A stretch of DNA of 64,000 bases from Oopsacas minuta (lineage: Eukaryota; Porifera; Hexactinellida; Lyssacinosida; Leucopsacidae), in assembly GCA_024704765.1 (NCBI GenBank), contig JAKMXF010000332.1, positions 602,018-666,017 on the forward strand. Direction: 5' to 3'. A model generated the notes under the pieces. The model had not been told where the DNA came from. It made no database searches and saw only the letters and a program-made list of their open reading frames with translations. The translations under genes and the position numbers were made by a program. Shown in pieces: positions 9,132 to 21,559 of the stretch (position 1 is the first letter of the stretch; every line of letters begins with the position of its first letter).

Positions 9132-11402
9132 CAGGGGTCTTCAACCTGCGGCTCGCGGGATAATTCTTGTTTTTGTTTATTTTGTCTTCACTTTGTTAAT
9201 TTTGAAATTTGTTGTATTTTATTCAACAGATATTGTGAATATACTTAAATATTAGCACTTTTTTGTTTCCCAATTCTGGAAACCTTGATGGTGTTTAAAG
9301 TGTATAGAAGACCTTTGTTGTCTTCAGTAATTAATTTAAGTCTTCAGTCAATATTCAAATACAAATACAAGTATAAATCAGAAGTATTTGACAATATACA
9401 ATTTCATTTTCGGATTTCAAATACTCTCCAAATACACATTTTTTATTATTCATTAATTATTTACGTATCCACTATGGCTACTTCTACGTCGAAAAAGCGG
9501 AAGATACAAGAAGAAAATCGGTCATTCAAGATAGAATGGGAAATAAAGTATTTTTTCGTGGAGGACAGTGGCAAGTTCATTTGTCTAATATGCCGTGAAA
9601 CAATAGCTTCCGCTAAAAAAGGAAACTTTGAAAGGCATTACAATATCAAACACCAATCAAATTTTGTGGGAATTCTTGGAGAATCACGAAAGACTAAACT
9701 AGACAATCTTAAAAGAAACTTGAAGAGTGAACAATCAATCTTTTCAAAAAATGATAATTCGGTTAAGTCTATCACAGCAGTTAGCTTTGCTATCAGTAAT
9801 ATAATCGCGAAACGTATGAAACCATTTACGGATGGTGAATTTATAAAGGAATGTCTAAATGAATTCGCTGATCAATGTTGTCCAGACAAAAAACAACTAA
9901 TACAGCAGGTATCCTTGAGCGCTACGACAGTAATGCGTCGAGTGGAATCAATTTCAAAAAATATTCATACACAACTATTGGAAAAGACAAGTTGTTTTAG
10001 TTTCTGTAGCTTGGCACTTGATGGAAGTAAAGATATTTGTGATGTTGAACAATTGGCAATCTGGATAAGAGGCGTTGATGAAAACTTCAACATTACCGAG
10101 GAATTACTGTCTCTGCGTTCTATGCATGGAAGAACTCGTGGCATTGATATTTTCGAAGAGTTTCTTAAGATTGTGTCGGAAAACAACATTCCTGCCTTAA
10201 AGTTATCTGGCATTTCAACAGATGGAGCTCCATCAATGCTTAGTACAGGCACAGGATTTAAAGGTCAAGTTCTACGATGGTTGACAGAAATATCATGGTG
10301 TCACTGTATTATTCATCAAGAGGCCCTATGTGCGAAAACACTTGGACTGGAAAATGTTATGAAGTTGATAGTAGACGTGTAAATTTTATCAGATCTAAAG
10401 GAGTGAATCATAGAGAATTTAAAGAATTTTTGAAAGATCTCGATTCAGATTACGGAGATGTATTATATTTTACAAGTGTTAGGTGGTTGAGTAGAGGAGT
10501 AGTTCTTAAAAGAGTTTGGGAATTACGAGATGAAATATCAAGTTTCTTAGCCTCAAAAGGCAAGAAAGTTCCTGAATTCGAAGATACAAATTGGATTAGC
10601 GACTTTGCCTTCCTTCTAGATATGACTACACACCTAAATATTCTAAATTCCACACTTCAGGGAAAGAACAAGTTGATTCATGAACTTTATGCCACAATTC
10701 GAAGTTTTGAGATGAAACTCGCTCTATTTAAGTTACAGCTTAAAAATAACAATTTTTCTCACTTTCCAGCACTAAAATCACAAGATAGTACCGATGGAAA
10801 CAAATATGCCGATATTATTTCAAATCTCCAAGAAAACTTTGATACTCGATTTGGAGATTTTAGAAGTCAACAACAAAGCTTCGAGATTTTTGCACAGCCT
10901 TTCAGTTTTGATCCGCAATATGCTCCACAGGAGCTTCAACTTGAACTCATAGACCTGCAGTCTAGCATAGATCTCAAGGCAGACTTCAAGGATGTTGGAG
11001 TAATTAGTTTCTATAAAACTCTTCCTTCAGATATCTATCGTGCTATTTTAAAACACGCAAGAAGGATAGCTAGTTTATTTGGAAGCACTTACACTTGCGA
11101 GGCATTTTTCTCTAAAATGAAATATATCAAGAATAAATATAGAACTAATTTGACTGATGACCACCTCCAAGACGTTCTTCGTATTTCATCGACTGATATG
11201 AAACCTAATATAGATGGCATCTTAATACAACAACAAAAACAGTACCAACCTTCACATTAATATTTTACTCTGATAAATTACTCATAATAATACAGTACTA
11301 TATTAATATATAGAATACATAATCCTTAACTTTTAATGCGGCTCGCCAATCTAATACGAAACTAATATTTGGCTCATAGAAGAAAAAGGTTGAAGACCCC
11401 TG
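9132..11402 (+). mobile_element. hAT transposon, complete with TIRs and 8-bp target duplication
   Basis: 2,271 bp bounded by perfect 16-bp terminal inverted repeats: caggggtcttcaacct at 9132-9147 and its complement at 11,387-11,402. The 8-bp direct duplication atctaatc lies on both sides (9124-9131 and 11,403-11,410), as hAT insertion makes. The subterminal motif tgcggctcgc occurs in direct orientation near both ends (9147-9156, 11,337-11,346). The ends resemble hAT-Charlie elements. It sits inside the catalytic core of a Tc1-like relic, so it is the younger insertion. It carries one transposase gene with a single frameshift. Confidence 0.95.
9474..11260 (+). pseudogene. hAT transposase (GTF2IRD2/ZBED-like), one frameshift
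   Basis: Starts at ATG 9474 (MATSTSKKRKIQ). The first 60 residues form a SPIN-DOC/BED-like zinc finger (FICLICRE then HYNIKH). The middle has the RNase H-like core: LALDGSKDICDVEQLAIW and LSGISTDGAPSM carry candidate catalytic Asp residues, then WCHCIIHQEALC with the hAT C-x2-H motif. The C-terminus has VRWLSRG, the hAT arginine-tryptophan block, and the dimerisation region SLFGSTYTCEAFFSKMKYIK. One base is missing near 10,378-10,382, just after KLIVDV: the first frame ends at 10,382 and the second is open to 11,260. No other lesion seen. Host homologues such as GTF2IRD2 arose from this hAT group. Confidence 0.9.
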
Positions 11403-11985
11403 ATCTAATCGAACTTTCAAATCCACCAACAAATTCGGTTTGGCACAGGAATGCTGGAAATATACCTCTGGTCCTCACATCAAAATTTCTTCCTCATTTG
11501 ACAGTTTCGTGCTATGTCAGCTAAGGGTAAGAAATTGCACATTCTCCCTCAGAAATGCACTGTAACTGCGAAGAATCATTGGATAACATTAACTGGACGA
11601 TTTAATGCAAATTTGCTCCCGACAGGGACGATTCTGCACCGAGAACATTGTGAAAAGATGTAAATTTCAATCTTTCAAAAGAATGGACCCTGCTCGCACT
11701 TCAAAATTGATCCAGGAATGGTATCGATTAAATCTTCCTAGCTACTGGGCGAAAGAAACTTGGCCAGGCAATCCCTGATCTATTCCCATTGAAATTAAGG
11801 CAATCGTTAAGCAGACCTATCACTGATTTCGTCAGTGACACATCTGACAATGCTAGAAATATTCTCAAAAATGTGTGGTCTGATATCAGTCCTGGCTTAC
11901 TCTAACGATTGTTCGATGGGAGATCAGACAGAATGAGGAAGTATTTAGATGTGAAAGGAGGGTGTATTGGGTAAATTAAACCCCA
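11403..11985 (+). pseudogene. Tc1-like transposase relic, part after the hAT insertion
   Basis: Continues the reading broken at 9131: LSNPPTNSVWHRNAG, then FPPHLTVSCYVS, then LIQEWYRLNLPSYWAKETWPGN (near 11,707-11,775), which is the block just before the last catalytic residue in Tc1-like DDE transposases (normally SPDLNPIEN; here altered with a stop). The tail ends with a lysine/glycine-rich stretch near 11,960. Many stops and shifts. Confidence 0.75.
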
Positions 11986-12037
11986 ATGTCACTTTATATG
12001 GTCTTTATTACATGCAACACTAAAAACTTTCGGCACA

Positions 12038-12320
12038 TACTCTACAATATAGAAATCAATTGTCATTTGTTATATTGGCTAACGTATCCCTAGTCCAAAT
12101 TCCACAAGTTCCTGTTGGGCTTTATGTATAATAGGTTATTGTATAGTTTAAAGGTCGCATGCTCGCAACGGGTTTATATTTTTGGCCTGATCCCGGCCCG
12201 AATTTACTATAACCATATACATTACTTCATAGAATAATGTTTAGAAGTCTAAAATGGGACTCTAAAGTTGAGACACAAATTTGAAATTTGGTGCATTCAT
12301 AGATTTGTTGTATGTGTTTC
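12038..12320 (-). repeat. Dispersed repeat, right member of an inverted pair
   Basis: Inverse copy of 7420-7715; blocks include ggctaacgtatccctagtcc and gagacacaaatttgaaattt. Confidence 0.65.
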
Positions 12321-13466
12321 GTTTTAATATATGTACCAGTTTCAACTATACAGATGAATGTCTTCATGGTCATCCATTCATCAAAGATGGAGTATTATGT
12401 GTTTTGCCAGAATTTTGAAATTTATTCACATATTTCATCTGGACCCTTTACTGAATATTGCTGAAGTTCTTGGTGATAATACGCTTGAACGGATTGGGTC
12501 ATGATAAATCAATACGTTAACATACGGGGGTGTAAAAATGGAAAATTCAAATTTTTGTTGTAAAATTGACATATAGGCATCCCTAATTATAAATGAAGGA
12601 CATTATACTGATTTTGAGTTGAAAATCGAAAGCTAGGTAGCAGATACCCAGTATGTTATTTTTAGCTTCCCATCATCCCGGAATACAAAAAATATGAGCC
12701 ACACAAAATGTTGAAGATCCAAATCGGGAGAATGTTTTGAATAATGGGAATTTTGAAGGGGTGTAATTTGTAAACGTATCGAATAATTGTTTAATATTCT
12801 GATTGAATTCTTTTATTCCATTTGGAAGTGGTTTAATGAAATTCAAGCCAAAACTGGGATGGTCACTTGAAGAGGTATGGCGTTTTGGTATTGAATGACC
12901 CTATACGGTTTCTATTCTTATATCTAATTTGTGTTTCGCTTAAACAGTCACTCTACTAAGACTCTCAAAATAATTGTGCTCAATTGGGGGCGAATCATCT
13001 AAATTCCGAATTGTACTTGATTGAACACGATGATCATAACATAGGAAATATTTAACAAATTAGGTAATTATTTAACGAATAACTTATAAATAGCTTAACC
13101 ATGTCATAGTACAGTTTTTGTGTTGCTTTTCTAGCTTCGAAGAGAGGTCATTTTTTTGAGATGAATGAAAGTTAACTTCTCCCCTCATTCGAAAATGTCA
13201 CTTAAATTAAATTTGTGGTTTTTGTATAACATCACCTGTACTATACTCAGCTTATATATAAGGAATCTCTAACCAAGTCGAAACGTTAATTATTCTATTG
13301 TTTTTATTGTGCCGACTATACTTTAAAATAGTGGCTTATTATGGAAATGGTTGCCTATTGGATTTGTTTTGTTTGTTTTGAGACTTTTTGGGTTATATAT
13401 TGGATGTGTTTGCTTAATTTAGAAGTACAAATCAGGTTGTACCTTGTTCTTTACATCTTCAACCAT
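12321..13466. other. Non-coding AT-rich stretch
   Basis: No gene or clear repeat recognised. Confidence 0.4.
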
Positions 13467-13548
13467 AATTACATTTATCAAAGGTGTGAAATATGAACGT
13501 ATAATTTTCAAAAGTTTATATTTCACACCTTTGAGGTAAAATGTAATT
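13467..13548. repeat. Short inverted repeat (hairpin)
   Basis: Arms at 13,467-13,500 and 13,511-13,548 (atcaaaggtgtgaaatat against atatttcacacctttgag) with a ~10-base loop. Possibly a small MITE or a structured intergenic element. Confidence 0.7.
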
Positions 13549-13687
13549 GTGATTTGACACTTTTTTTTAATTTAATTAGAGCTGGGTTATCAATCTTTTC
13601 CAACCTATCGATCCTATTTTGTGGGTTGTGCCTTAGATTTTTTGATTGTATTTTTGGATATACATATCTTTGGATTGTTCACTGCAC

Positions 13688-13905
13688 ACGAAACTAAACC
13701 TATTCACGGTCTAGAATTACCTGGGCCATGGCTACTTCAAGTCTAGTAATTTTTTTCAATTTTATTTTAATAACAATATAATTGGTAGATTTGGCTCGAA
13801 TATTCGCATCATTGATAATTATTCATTGTTACAGGCCATGTCATCCAAAATTACCAGTTTGGAATGACGTTATCTGTTTTGTTTACAGGGCAATATGTTG
13901 ATCAC
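13688..13905 (+). repeat. Direct repeat flanking a palindrome, left copy
   Basis: About 218 bp that recurs at 14,594-14,815 with moderate divergence (shared order: cacgaaactaa, ttcaagtctat/g, gctcgaat, catcattgata, aatga-g-taatctgttt). Confidence 0.65.
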
Positions 13906-13917
13906 TATGCACCATTT

Positions 13918-14525
13918 TTATAGCTCTGATGATCGACACTACTACATCTTAGATTCCAGAATAAATGTCAAATGTTCTTAGGATGTCTTTACATAAATTT
14001 TGCAATTGTGAAGTTGTCAAGTTATTGAGTTATACTAGGTACCATAGATGGTGCATGTTTGGGAATATCCTCTTATAACTAGATAGTCGCTAGAGTTTTG
14101 ATCAAATTACTCCGAGCAATATGTACTATATACCCAATTTCCTATACCCTTGTAATATATATTTATACGATCTTAAAGCAATAGTAGGTAATCCTGATAA
14201 TTACCAAATATGAGCATATTCACAATTGCGTCACATCGGTTTGAGATAGCATATCAAAATGTATTACAAGAGTATGAGAAGTTGGGTAATTAGTGCATAC
14301 ATATTTGTTATTTGAGTCTCTAGCTACTATTGAGTTATTATCGGGTTTTACCAAATAAGTGCCATATATGGTATCTAATGTAACTCAGTTTGTTACAACT
14401 TTATTTTTATCACATTTTGTAATTTATGCATAAACATCCTTAGATCACTTGATATTATTTCTGGAATCAAAGGCTCACTATGATCGTTTATCAGAGTTTT
14501 CTAAACATCTAAGGATGTCAGAAAT
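13918..14525. repeat. Foldback element, ~600-bp imperfect palindrome
   Basis: Left arm 13,918-14,165 matches the complement of the right arm 14,265-14,525 over most of its length (ctctgatgatcg against cgatcgtttatcagag region; taaggatgttta-catnaatt; gagttatactaggtaccata against tatggtatctaatgtaactc; cccttgtaatatat against atgtattacaagagta). It has no coding capacity. Direct repeats of ~220 bp flank it. Confidence 0.7.
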
Positions 14526-14593
14526 ATCGCAACTTCCAACTATTTGCCACTGTGAAACACTAACAAAAAGTGATGTAAAACACCAATAATCAC

Positions 14594-14815
14594 AGACCAC
14601 GAAACTAATGCCTATTGACGATATTTAAACGAGGATTCTTTCAAGTCTATTAAATTTGATTTGCAATTTATTTTTGCCGATGGAATAAATCGGTGCATTT
14701 TGCTCGAATAATTGTATCATTGATAGTTAATAATTTACACAAGCCATGTTATCCAACTATTCTCAGTTTGAAATGAAGTAATCTGTTTGAGTAAAAGGCC
14801 GATTTGTTGTAAGAA
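14594..14815 (+). repeat. Direct repeat flanking a palindrome, right copy
   Basis: Partner of 13,688-13,905, offset about 907 bp. Confidence 0.65.
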
Positions 14816-16538
14816 TGCATATGTATAGAATTAATTTTATTAATTCAGAATATTCCATTTCCTAGAAAACCGGGTCATTAAAAATTGGGCGGAAATATCT
14901 CCGCCTTTCATTCAAGGTCCTGAATCTTATAGTGACCAGTTAGTTTTTACAAATGTATAGAAAGCTAAATATATTGGCTTTAATATTTTATGATTTCTAG
15001 ATGCGCCCAAAGGTGCACAAAATACACTTAGTTCTTTGTCTGCATATCACTTCTAGACTTTAGAAATTGGCTCAGTTTTAAATATATGGGTATTTGGATA
15101 AATTCGACTAAATATGGATGATCTGGGAGCAAATTGTGTTAGAATGAGCATGGATTTCTTCTATACATTTCAAAACCCTTTACCAAGCTGGCAATTCACC
15201 ATAGAGTTTGTGTAATAAATCTGGAAAGCATATGAATATGTTACATACTATGAAAACGAACTGTATCTGATTTTATATCTATTAGCTATTTTACCTTACC
15301 AATACATGTTCTAAGCTAACATCGTTGATCTTCTCATAATACAAGAGCGTGGAGATCTCTAGGTGGAAACTCTGATTAGCGAATATTCACCACATTAGTA
15401 ATTCATTTTTATAACTCATGGGTTTCCAAAATTCATGTATTATCAAACCATTGACGTTAGATGTTGTACATTTTTAGGAAATCACTAAACTTTATTAACT
15501 TATAATCGTTTTCCTATCGATTTCTTTGCTTCGATTTACTATATACACTTAGCTTCAAACGCAATGGTGCTACCTACATGCCCATTTTCCCAAAAGTGCC
15601 TGTTTTTGCCCACTGCGTGTTTAATAACACAATTCCATATTCATGGAGGGTTGCCAACCCTTTCCAATATAATTGAAAATCAAATTAATCAATTCATATT
15701 TTGGAAGCGTATAATTCATATTGATGATCGATAATCCGGTACTGCTATTCAATCGAAGAATTTAAAGTAATCCAATCCAAGATAATCTAGGCAATCCCAA
15801 TCGACAATCCAATTGAAGAATATCAAACAATCGGCAATTGAAAATTGTTCGATTGGATTGGATTGGCAATCCTTGTTTATTTATATATAGTACCTAAGTG
15901 GTTTAATACGTCTTGAAGAGGTATTACGTATAATCCCTATTTATAGTACGTATTATTTGTTCAATCTAGGTTTCTTCTCCGTTTCTTCTACTGCGCTGAT
16001 TTCTACAATTGATATTTTACATGGAAACATTAGTTTCGAATTGATAATCCGAATTATCTGTAAAGTTAACCAATTTACACACCCTGCCCAGAAGTATTGG
16101 AACACACTACCACTTGTGACCGGGGCCGTCGGAAGCTGGGCGGCCTTAGCCGCTCCACTTTCTATCGGCCTCCTACGTCCTTGTTTGTGACGAAAGTGTC
16201 GCATTGCGAGAATTCGTTGAATATTCGTTAGCTATAGCAGAGAGTAAAGAACAAATGCCTTTTCTCAGTGTTTATGATTGAATTATATCCAAAATGTCAA
16301 TAGATTTTCAATTAATACAACTAAATTGCAAAGTATAATTGTGCCAGTGTGTTCAATGCTTTTGGCTATGGAATATAAATCCTACTTTCTACAATTGGGA
16401 TGTATATAGTTATAGCCTTCTATACTTAAGGCCTAACATTTAATTATGTATTTTGGACCAGGGATGCTCGTGTCGATCCCACTTCTTCATTGAAAATTTA
16501 TGATCTTTCCATTTTCTAAACTATTTATGTGATTCTAG
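14816..16538. other. Non-coding region before eIF3d, with a possible small MITE
   Basis: No gene recognised. Around 15,647-15,878 a block starts with agggttgccaacccttt and ends with the complement of aaggattgccaatccaat, and is filled with aatcc/ggatt runs; it may be a ~230-bp MITE. The last bases (tttatgtgattctag, to 16,538) form a plausible splice acceptor for the first eIF3d coding exon, so a 5' untranslated exon may lie further left. Confidence 0.4.
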
Positions 16539-16545
16539 AGATTGG

Positions 16546-16797
16546 ATGTCTTATTTGGATTCTATCTGTTCAGCTGTTCATCATAATTCCCATGGTTGGG
16601 GTCCAAATACCTCAGACATCTCTTTTAAACATTTACATTTTGTTAATAGTTCTCCTGACTTGATTGTAACAAAGGCAGATCAATTAGGGCATACTTCTGA
16701 CTGGTCTTATGGTCTAACTCAAGACAGGAGAACAGGAAGTCAATTCAATGGCAGGTCAAAACCAAATGATCAGTTAGCTACTATGAAAGCTTTTGAA
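16546..16797 (+). CDS. EIF3D: eIF3d, first coding exon (codons 1-84)
   Basis: Encodes the N-terminus of eukaryotic initiation factor 3 subunit d, which binds the cap of selected mRNAs and sits at the mRNA exit side of the 40S subunit. MSYLDSICSAVHHNSHGWGP aligns in length and ending with the start of animal eIF3d (NPSGWGP at the same distance from Met). TKADQLGHTSDW (43-53) matches the conserved GDRLG..ADW block, followed by a DRR..SQF stretch (60-68) like DKR..SQF. The exon ends after codon 84 at AA|GTAAAT, a strong donor in phase 0. The weak resemblance between blocks indicates a divergent lineage. ATG 16,546 is chosen because of the match to the family start; an acceptor-like tag ends at 16,538. 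The exon with phase 0 that joins it is at 48,175. Confidence 0.82.
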
Positions 16798-16824
16798 GTA
16801 AATACCATTTTAGTATATATTTAA

Positions 16825-19429
16825 CTATTGTGACTTCGTATGTTCCTAGCGTAGCCCTTTTCCATATTGAGAGATGCTAATAGGCAAGGAAAGAGCGTTT
16901 AGCCATTAATTCATTCAGTATTTTTTACACAACGATTTTTAAAGCGCTCATGCATGGCATTTGATACACTAAGGCATGAGTCGGAAACATTCGGCACTTT
17001 AGCCCCTCTCTACTGGCTTCCTTGTGTCTTTGTCTACATATATTTTAAGTAATTGAAAAAGTTCATATTTAGCAATTACTATGTTATTTATTAGGGCTCT
17101 CGACCTACAACCTTAGAACCGTGACCAGTTGTGTACACGTTGCTTCGTTACTCGGTAACGGGTAATGAAAGCGAAAAGGAAACTGCAACTGAAACCGAAA
17201 CGTAATAGTTCTGCCAACTGAAAAGAAATCGCTATTATTATAGTTTCGGTAGTTGTAGCCCAATTTGTAACTTTCCCATCTTAGCCATAGTGATTCCAAT
17301 TCAAACTCACTATACTATATCATAGTCAGCACACTAAAGCGAAATGTATTAGCAATATAAAACTTTACAGTACGTGATGCGACTTTTGTATAGGTTACCG
17401 ACCACTGGCTAAGGCAATGACACTCACTCAAAATTATTTGACTATGGATTGGTTAGTGTGATATTGGTAGAGTCCAGTTCATTTATTTTCCATGTTTTTT
17501 ACTCTTGTCCAAGGATATATTATTAAGTGTATAATCGCCATCCCTACGTGATGAATTTTTGTAGTTGGCCATGATGTGGATATCCACAAGAATAGTCAAA
17601 TTATGGATTTTGGATCACCTTAACATCTATAATTTAGCTAAATACCCATTTATATCTTAAAGACATATTACGCATTTATTAAGTTTGTTTCTTACGAAAA
17701 ACATACCATAACAGCTGTAATATGTGAAAAATACTATAATCCATTATATAATGGATATCGTGAAATGCTAGAGGCACATAGATATTTGAGCCTAAATATC
17801 ACTAAATCAAATAAATTTTGAATGGGATATACTATTGACGGGGCCAAGAATCAACGAACAAAAATTGGTAAATCCAATAAATCGCTCTATCTATTATTTA
17901 TTGTATTTTGGGGCCGTAGGGCACATTCTAGCAAAATCGTGTTAAAGGCCATTTACAGGTCCGATATTTGTAAAACTGGACTGACCTAGCGACGTTGAAC
18001 AAGGGTTACTCGGTGAGATAGGACACCATTTGAGATTCCAATATAAATGTCGTTTAACTGGAGATTCTGGAGTTAATATGGAGATCCACTCAAACGACTC
18101 TTTTTCCATTGATATTTGATTATTATAATACCCCCTTATGTTGTTGGTTGAGACTAAAAATTTACAAGAACTTGAATGAAGGTGGCCCAAAATTGTCCTG
18201 CTTATAGAAGCTCCCTATTTATAAATACCCCACTTATAGAAGATGCACTGTCTACATAAAACAAAGGGGGCCGGAACTTATTATGGTCAAGGTTAGCGGA
18301 AAACAATTTGAAACTCTTATTGATACTTTAATCGCTATAAATCTTATACTAGAAACCTTTGAGTTGTCCACATCAAATTTCTAGCTATTTTCATATTCAC
18401 TATTATATTAGCCCATTAGTGTTATCTGCTACTTCGTTCTTAGATGAATTATTTGCTTAATTGACGGATACACTGAGTCATTAGCCGCTAGGGCGGTACT
18501 ACTTTGGTTGAATTTTACATATTCAAATTTGAATACGCTAAAGCATTCTAAATTGAGGATTGGGGACAGGTGGGCAAATCGTGACGGCTTTGAAATGGCT
18601 TCAGAGGACCGGGAATTTCCCTCGAACAGGGCCCCACATACCTAAATCCGGCACTGTGATTAATGCTACTATTACTAACGAATTCTTCTCCAATTTAGCA
18701 AATTCTCTCTCTGAAATCACTCGAATAAAACAAATCAATGCTAAACGAAAGGATGAGTTGAAGTAATTCAAAACCCACCAGTGTATTATCGATAAATTCA
18801 TACGGAAAAATTAACAGCAATTATTTAATTATATACTAAGACATTAAAATATAAACTGCCATTCTATATTGGCCTTGTATTCGGTAAGTTGCATAGCTAT
18901 ACTATTTATTAGGCTATGCGGGGCACGAATTGCACAGATTACTGTCCAAAAGCAACGTAGAAGCTCCAGGATCAACAAAGAAGGCGATTAAATGAAATTT
19001 GGGTGACCATGGATAATTAATTGCTAATCAAGAGTGTTTACAATTTCATAATACGTATGAATTACAGTGTTTATAAAATTAAAGACAGTGAGTTGCGGGG
19101 CCTCCTAAATGTGGGGGCCCTGTTCGGCCGCACACTCCGAACACTCCTAAATCTTTTACTGATTAATCATCGAGCGATTTTGCTAGAGTGTGTAGAGCAA
19201 ATGTAATGAGTATCCCAATCCTGCGAGATTTCATGGAGCAACCTGTGACCTAAGATTTTTTATGAAACTTCAAGATATCGTATTTGAGATTCATAAGTGT
19301 CTAATATAGCGATAGCTGTATGAATGTAATTGTTGAGAGCAGATGGTGGTAAGGTCATGCCATGGTTTAGTGGTTGTATCTAGTTATTGGTTGCAGGATC
19401 CTGCTTAGCTTTCCTTCACATTCAGTACA
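16825..19429. other. Intronic non-coding sequence
   Basis: No gene recognised. Around 19,100-19,170 a short block (gtgggggccctgttcggccg, cacactcc, acactcctaaatc) is shared with 41,275-41,330, so a fragment of that MITE family lies here. Confidence 0.45.
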
Positions 19430-21376
19430 ACTTACTTATTTCAGCAAAGAATAGGAAATATATCCTGCAACACAAGTGGTAACTTCTGCGGTATCGCTCG
19501 ATAATAAAATATATTCATGGGCCTCAGGGCTAGCATCTGATATTAATTTTGAGATTTGTTCATCATCCAATTCATCAGAGTATGTTTGTTCTTGAGAAAA
19601 GATTTCAAGAAAATTATCAACTCGGAGCGCATAACTTCAATTTAACTAACCAGAAATCGACCACCATTCATCTGTCTATATTGAAAAAATCCCTCTCAAG
19701 AGGATCAGTTTGCAATCTGCCTGTGAGTATATACTAATATCCAGCTGATAGGAGCTCAGGGCTTAGGTCAGCGACACGATTGATTAATGTAAAGCTTTTG
19801 CTTGGAAAGTCCGATGAATTCATTAATTGCTCGAAGAAAATCTATTTTGTCATGCGATACAAGAGCGATTCCTATTCGCGATGGGTGGAAACGTTCCTTA
19901 GCATTGACTACTAGCCACCAGACATGAATAAGTTAGAGTTATGTGATGGTAATGTACTCTTCGGGGAAATACCTACGAATCGCAGAAGTGATAGATTAAG
20001 ATACATTTGGCATTTTCTTAATAAGCATTAAAGGTTAAATCAAGTGTGTGTACTCGGTGACGATGAGAACAGATAACGAACCTTGGAGGAATGTTGGAAA
20101 CTGTATCTTGTAAGTTAAAGAGAAATTGTGGAACCTGGAAAAATCTAGAAGATATAAGTTTATTTCGAATATTCTTTACTAAATGTACCGTTCGAACATT
20201 AAGAAAATATGCTGAGCAAAATTTGATGGGTTCTTGATGCAATATTATCTATTATCAAGAGGCAAATTCTTTACCAAGACCTTATATGCTTCACGTTAGT
20301 TGAATGGTTGTCTTCGATTACTCCTCGAACGTGAAAATTCCAATCGTTTAGGGGTGAAATGCAGTTCAAGATTCCAATGTAAATATCTAGGAAAGTAAGT
20401 CTTACAATAGGTAACGCTTTTATAACATAAGGGATAGTTTTCTTAAACGAAACGACCATGAATCATAATATGCTCTTGTACATGTTTAGATCACTGTCAC
20501 TTCCGATTACACTTTTCCATCGAATTGGACTTGAGTTTGAAGATATATTCATCTAGTTGTATAACGACATCATTTCCAAATAGTGATTTATATCTAAGTG
20601 TGCAGAGAGCTTTACTCCTATCGATTGTGCTTGAGTTAAGCTTCTTGAGTAAACGTTTACCAGGCAAGGGTATCAATTTGTTGAGAAGTTTGTAAGCAGA
20701 ATTAGAAGTATACCAGAGCAGGAAAGAAAATCTTAAACCACTGAATGGTAGTGTCGGCCAAGGGGATGATTTAAGGGTAACTTTATCAACTCTTTCAATA
20801 TTTCGATAGGGTAGCGTGTGATGCATTTCAACAGTAGTTTGGAAGGTTGGTGAGTAGCCTAAGGAAGTCAATTTGCTTCCAGCTACTGTGGTTATATAGT
20901 CAGGATGGGAAGAGGAGATGATTCAAAACTGAGTATTATATGCAAATCATTCGTTACATGTACACACTCTTGAACAACGGCTATTTCTGAGTCTATCTTA
21001 ACTCGATATGCAGTAACTCCAAATTCTGGAACATCAACAAGAAAGTTCCGGTATTCATCAGCTACTTTTAAATGGGAGACAACATTTTCCTTATAAACTA
21101 CTGTATATCTATCCTTGAAGAGAGACTGCTCATCTGTTTGAAAAACACGTAGTTTGGGAGATTTTCGTACTCTGATGGGAATTATAGATTGAAGGGAAAT
21201 GTAATTACTTTGGAAGTGATCGATACAAATTTTTGAACTCTCAGTTACGACAAAATTCTTACGGTTAACAAACTCAACGCACTTCGCACTTAAGGTAGCT
21301 TTTTCTGGGAATTGAAATAATGTTTTCCTGAGCAGTATCCAGTCTTGCAATCAACAACTGCACATTTAAAACCCAT
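19430..21376 (-). pseudogene. P-element/THAP9-like transposase relic
   Basis: Minus strand, start ATG at 21,374-21,376. The N-terminus is a THAP zinc finger (MGFKCAVVDC, later CIDHF). Then come the P-type transposase blocks in order: a stretch with LNKLIPLPGKRLLKKL and a DE pair (ORF 20,497-20,871), TIPYVIKALPIVRL and FHVRGVIEDNHSTN (20,271-20,459), VHLVKNIRNKL (20,018-20,242), then WWLVVNAKERFHP near 19,882-19,920 and IGIALVSHDK, and at the C-end CVAGYISYSLL near 19,450-19,480. P-type transposases are GTP-using DDE enzymes with an N-terminal THAP DNA-binding domain. At least four frame changes and several stops make it dead. Nearly full length. Terminal repeats were not identified. Confidence 0.82.
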
Positions 21377-21559
21377 TATGCAGTCGCGGTTTGTTGGTTA
21401 ATATCTAATATATACAGAATTTAGGAAGGATGAGATTAATTAGTGAAATAGCATGCGTCTGAGCATTATATTGTATAGGTATTGTGTTGGGAAGTAAAAT
21501 GAGTCTTTTGTTCAGTGCGATGACAGATAATACTTGGTGAGACTCTATTACGACGTTAT

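Noticed and set aside
11337..11346. tgcggctcgc near the hAT right end as a second TIR
   Set aside because: It is in direct, not inverted, orientation to the left copy; better read as a subterminal transposase-binding motif.
15957..16190. Overlapping ~80-codon frames on both strands
   Set aside because: No family match; complementary frames in mildly GC-rich sequence.
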